Positions 60,731 to 64,000 of a DNA stretch of 64,000 nt are shown here, one piece after another. The translations under genes were made by a program, and so were the position numbers. This stretch comes from Juglans regia (Eukaryota; Streptophyta; Magnoliopsida; Fagales; Juglandaceae), in assembly GCF_001411555.2 (NCBI RefSeq), contig NC_049916.1, forward strand, positions 28,228,558-28,292,557, in the 5' to 3' direction. Position 1 is the first letter of the stretch, and every line of letters begins with the position of its first letter. The notes under the pieces were generated by a model. That model was not told where the DNA came from. It worked only from the letters and a program-made list of their open reading frames with translations, and made no database searches.

Positions 60731-60905
60731 TTTGGATTCAGAAATGAGTTGAAAAAATATTGTTAGAATATTATTTTTAATATTATTATTGTTTTGATAT
60801 TTGAAAAAGTTAAATTATTTATTATATATTGTATGAGAATTTAAAAAAGTTATAATAATGAGATGAGTTGAGGTGACTGGTGAGTTTCAAATCCAAATGG
60901 TGAGT
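60731..60905. mobile_element. MITE-like element of the gagatgag family
   Basis: It begins tgtttggattcagaaatgag and ends gatgagttgaggtgact with gtttcaaatccaaatgg after it. It shares attgttagaatattattttt and gtatgagaatttaaaaaag-type words with 9230-9428. Inverted tttggat/atccaaa ends are visible. Confidence 0.6.
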
Positions 60906-61292
60906 TTTTAATTTAAGCTCAAACTCAAAGTAAAAAAAAAAAAAAAATTCCATAATCTGAAGATATATTTCTGGCTGGGTCCTCAAATCTTGATCGTTGT
61001 TCAGGACGTATGGAAAAGATTGGAGAATAAAAAATGGGAGAACTTGGCAATAACCTTTGAAAAATCTAAAAGGAAAGACTCCATGCATTTCCAATGTACT
61101 CCTATAATTATAACCTTACTAGAAATTGAAGACCACGTGAGAAACAATGAATAAAGTGAGACTGTAGTTGGTCGGTAGGTCAATTTGGTTGGCTGGCTGG
61201 CTTTCATTCTCTGTAAAAAAAAAAAAAAAAAAAAGCAAGGATCTTTAGCAAAAGCCCAACCCTACTTCTTAGGCCTCCATCTATTAAATTAT

Positions 61293-61465
61293 GAAAAATT
61301 CTAAATATAAGTCTCACATCTTGCACACTCATTTAAAAATATGTGATTTTAATTTTTTATCCTCATATTTCATATTGATTCAATATGAAATATGAGGATA
61401 AAAAAATAAAATCATATATTTTTAAATAGGTGTGCAAGGTGTGAAGCTTCTATGTAGCACAACTC
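61293..61465. mobile_element. Foldback MITE with 10-bp target duplication
   Basis: Long inverted arms (about 65 bases) meet at tattga|ttcaata near 61381. They include cacatcttgcacac on the left and gtgtgcaaggtgtg on the right, then atttaaaaatatgtgatttt. ATTAAATTAT flanks it at 61283-61292 and 61466-61475. Non-coding; the duplication length fits a Mutator-type MITE. Confidence 0.75.
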
Positions 61466-61945
61466 ATTAAATTATACTTCAAATGGTGCCCACAACTGCT
61501 CAGAATTAATGAAGCCCACAAAAATTGAAGAAAGATGGACATCATGTACGTTCACATGCTGCAAGCAAGCAAGCATGCTTGTTCAGTTCATCTGGCATTT
61601 AAAGTCTGTGTTGGTTGAATAGCAGTACATGCACATGTACTACTACTACTACGGTACTACCCCACCATTATCAATATCTCCATCTCATAAAATCCTCTCA
61701 TTTGGCTGTGTGCTTGAAAATAGACCAAAGAGAAAATCAAGAAAAAAATCAAGAGATAAAGTCCAAAGTGTAGAGCACCGTTTTCCACGCCACTTCGTCG
61801 ACTTTTCTGATGCTTTGATTTGGTCTCCTACATTGGTAATGTTTCAGAAAGAAGCAACCACGTCAAGATGATGAGGAGCGAGCGATCGATGCTGATCACG
61901 AGTGTCGACGATACACAGCCACAGCAGATAAAGGCAGCCGGGTAG

Positions 61946-62109
61946 TGATAAGGTTATTATTTATAGTGTATATATATATTTTTTATCATTTTTTTAGTAT
62001 TTTTTTTTTTATATTTTTCATTATTAAAAAAATATATAATTTAATAATAATTAATTTCTCAACTATTAAGTAAAATAAATAAATTAAAAAAAAAATAGTA
62101 ACCTTATCA
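61946..62109. mobile_element. MITE with tgataaggtta inverted ends
   Basis: The left tgataaggttattattt and the right aaatagtaaccttatca are inverted repeats with one or two differences. The 164-base interior is AT-rich and contains ttttttagtattttttttt-type sequence also seen at 14050 and 62800. I could not see a target duplication. Confidence 0.65.
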
Positions 62110-62754
62110 TTTTCGGCTTTGAGTAGCCACCCAATCTCTGCATTTTGGTTTTGCTAAGAGACAATTAGCGATTGTGATCTGTTTTCTTGAAGATTAGTCA
62201 ATTTTGTTGACGTGGCTAAATAATGACCATTTATTTTCGATTAATCGTCCCACTACTTTTTTTTTTCTACACAATTGACAATCCAATCCAAGTCCGGACC
62301 GGACCGGACTGAAATGTACGATCCTGAGGAAAGAAAAGAAAAGAGTAAAAATGAGACGTACGGGCTCGCCACCAATTACTTGTTCAACCAACAAAGCTAG
62401 CTATCCTACCCGATGATCTGTTTCCAGATGCGTCTTAGCTTAATCTATATCCATGTCATCTGCTTTTCCTCCAGGACTTCAAACTCACGGGTCTTATCAT
62501 TTTGTTTTCATATTCTCCTATTCTCTATTACTACTACTCCGTATAATCTCAATGTTTGCATATTTTGTGATATTTTTTTTTTAAATAAATGTAATTTCTC
62601 AGATTTTTTCACTTGAATTTTTTTAAAAAATATATATATATATATAAACTTTATACCCTTTAAAATTATACAAATCATTTTCTTCTGTGTAATCTTTACC
62701 ATCTAATTTGCACATAATTATCAGCTACAACCTAAAATAATCTTTTTGAGGTAA
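62110..62754. other. Spacer, no gene seen
   Basis: AT-rich sequence with a short ccggaccggaccggact repeat at 62295-62311. A tatatatata run lies near 62630-62645. ORFs here show no family resemblance. Confidence 0.5.
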
Positions 62755-62763
62755 ATGATATAA

Positions 62764-62947
62764 GAGCGGTGCTACATTTTACTACTACTTTAATTTTTTT
62801 TTTCTTTAATTTTTTTTCTTTATATTTTTTATCATTTGAAAATATTTAAAACAATAATAAAATAAATAAATAACTAATAATCATTTCTTTTAACTATTAA
62901 GGTGTCAAAATGAAGGAACAAATAGAATAGACAAAATAGCATTTTTC
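62764..62947. mobile_element. MULE-type MITE with 9-bp target duplication
   Basis: ATGATATAA is duplicated at 62755-62763 and 62948-62956. The ends gagcggtgctacatttt and, reversed, gaaaaatgctattttg are imperfect inverted repeats. The interior is AT-rich with ctttaattttttttt and tgaaaatatttaaaac. Non-coding. Confidence 0.7.
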
Positions 62948-63032
62948 ATGATATAAATGAGAGAGAGAAGTACATGATATAAATTAGCTTCCTAGGGAGA
63001 GACATTTCTAACCCCATCAGGTCTCATCTCAA

Positions 63033-63595
63033 TATTAGGAATGACAATACGTGACATAACCCGTTAATCTAACATGAACACAATACGATAAAAATAGATG
63101 AGGGTTTAACCTTAATAAGTTCGGATCAAAACGGATTGATCCTTTAAGACATGATTGCTTAACGGGTTAATAACGGGTCAACCAGTTATGACTCGTTAAG
63201 AAAGTTAAAATTACAATTATACATTTATATCTAAAAATAAAATTGTTGAGATTTTAATTTCGATATTTTTATTGTTTGGATTGTAATTTTAGACTTATAA
63301 TTAATTTTATATTTTTTTTATATATATTATGATTTTAATATTTATATAAAATTATACTATATTTAACTAAGTTAAATAAGTTAATTTTGAATTTATTCAA
63401 CCTATTTATATAAACGGGTCAAAATGTGTTGATACAATATGACCCTTTATGTTAATGGATGACATTAAAATTTAAAATTTTGATATGATAAATTTATTGA
63501 ATCGGATTAAAATTGATTCATATAATATAATATATATATTTCGATACGATACGATAGAATACAAATACATCCTTTAACACGATTTTACACTCTAC
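63033..63595. mobile_element. Possible non-coding hAT-derived element
   Basis: It starts taggaatgacaatacgtgac with aacccgtta and cgggttaataacgggtca repeats, and ends with cgatacgatacgatag near 63541-63556. Such acccgtt/cgatacg arrays near a taggnatg end are seen in plant hAT derivatives. No duplication or protein was found. Confidence 0.35.
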
Positions 63596-63599
63596 CTGA

Positions 63600-64000
63600 T
63601 AACTACAGTGGTCACATGGTTACAAAAACTCGTGATGATAACTGATAAGTGCGCGCTCTCTGTGTCTTTCTCACTCACTCTCAAGTTGGGCCAAAATACA
63701 TGCATAAATGGATGAAAATGGTGGGATCAACCGTCCAGCTCATGTTCAGATCATCAGTGGTCACATGGGTAGCCCTTACTTCATGCTGTAACCTACGAGG
63801 ACATCTTGTCATGTTTGATTTAAAAAAAAAAAAAAAACGTGACAAATTAATCCGTCACCACGTTCATATTTGTCATCCTGACCCTACCTAGCTAGCTACT
63901 TTATTTATGGCACATGGTCCCCCCCCCCCGGCTGCTGCCCACACCCCCGGCCCCCCCACTTTTCCGCCCTCGCTCTGCATCCACTCCCCTTTTATCCTTT
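63600..64000. other. Terminal spacer with C-rich tract
   Basis: No gene is seen. A C-rich low-complexity tract at 63919-63959 (runs of 7 to 11 C) is strikingly unlike the AT-rich neighbourhood. It could form a G-quadruplex on the minus strand or reflect assembly trouble. Confidence 0.5.

Noticed and set aside
61946..62109. Search for an 8- or 9-bp target duplication at this MITE
   Set aside because: No matching flanks were found, so the element type is left open.
1..64000. CRISPR arrays, bacterial operons, tRNA or rRNA genes
   Set aside because: None was seen. The direct repeats present belong to transposons or microsatellites, and the tRNA-like boxes at 28596-28663 belong to a SINE.

Overview
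This is nuclear DNA from a eudicot plant, probably a woody one. The evidence is AT-rich spacers, spliced genes with GT-AG introns, plant gene families (WEB/DUF827, a 34-exon DHX29-like DExH helicase, a CCDC47-type ER protein) and a dense mix of plant Helitrons, L1-type LINEs, MITEs, hAT and LTR elements. A Fagales/Juglandaceae genome would fit the short gagatgagatgag-type MITEs, but that is only a guess.

Layout. 1-7160: the 3' part of a Helitron, with a long Rep/helicase ORF (open at the window edge), a nine-exon RPA-like gene that I could reconstruct in frame, and a clear hairpin plus CTAG terminus. 7173-8900: fragments of related, oppositely oriented Helitrons and AT-rich tandem repeats. 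9200-10400: several MITE-like elements. 10583-13958: a complete non-autonomous Helitron on the minus strand carrying a broken copy of the first five coding exons of a GBA2-type glucosylceramidase gene. 15413-16051: a small intact WEB-family gene (minus). 16709-21190: an LTR retrotransposon without gag-pol ORFs (LARD type), flanked by a perfect 5-bp target duplication and holding an array of palindromic repeats.

21647-52369: one host gene spanning 30.7 kb on the plus strand. Its 34 coding exons join exactly in frame into a protein of 1454 residues, a DExH-box RNA helicase of the plant DExH7/DHX29 type. Its introns hold many insertions: a TRIM, a MULE-type MITE, a SINE, several antisense LINE pieces, and in intron 25 a 5.6-kb stack in which a LINE bounded by a 19-bp duplication has itself been entered by another LINE and by a hAT element. 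One intron is of the GC-AG type.

53101-54951: a non-autonomous hAT element with a perfect 8-bp duplication. 55469-58650: an intact three-exon gene for a CCDC47/At5g49945-type ER membrane protein. 58651-64000: spacer with MITEs, two of which have recognisable target duplications.

The three host genes show no operon-like relation. The RPA-like protein and the Rep/helicase belong together as the Helitron's own proteins. I saw no CRISPR array, rRNA or tRNA gene. The most notable signals are the possibly autonomous Helitron, the gene-capturing Helitron, the palindromic LARD array and the nested insertion history inside the helicase gene.
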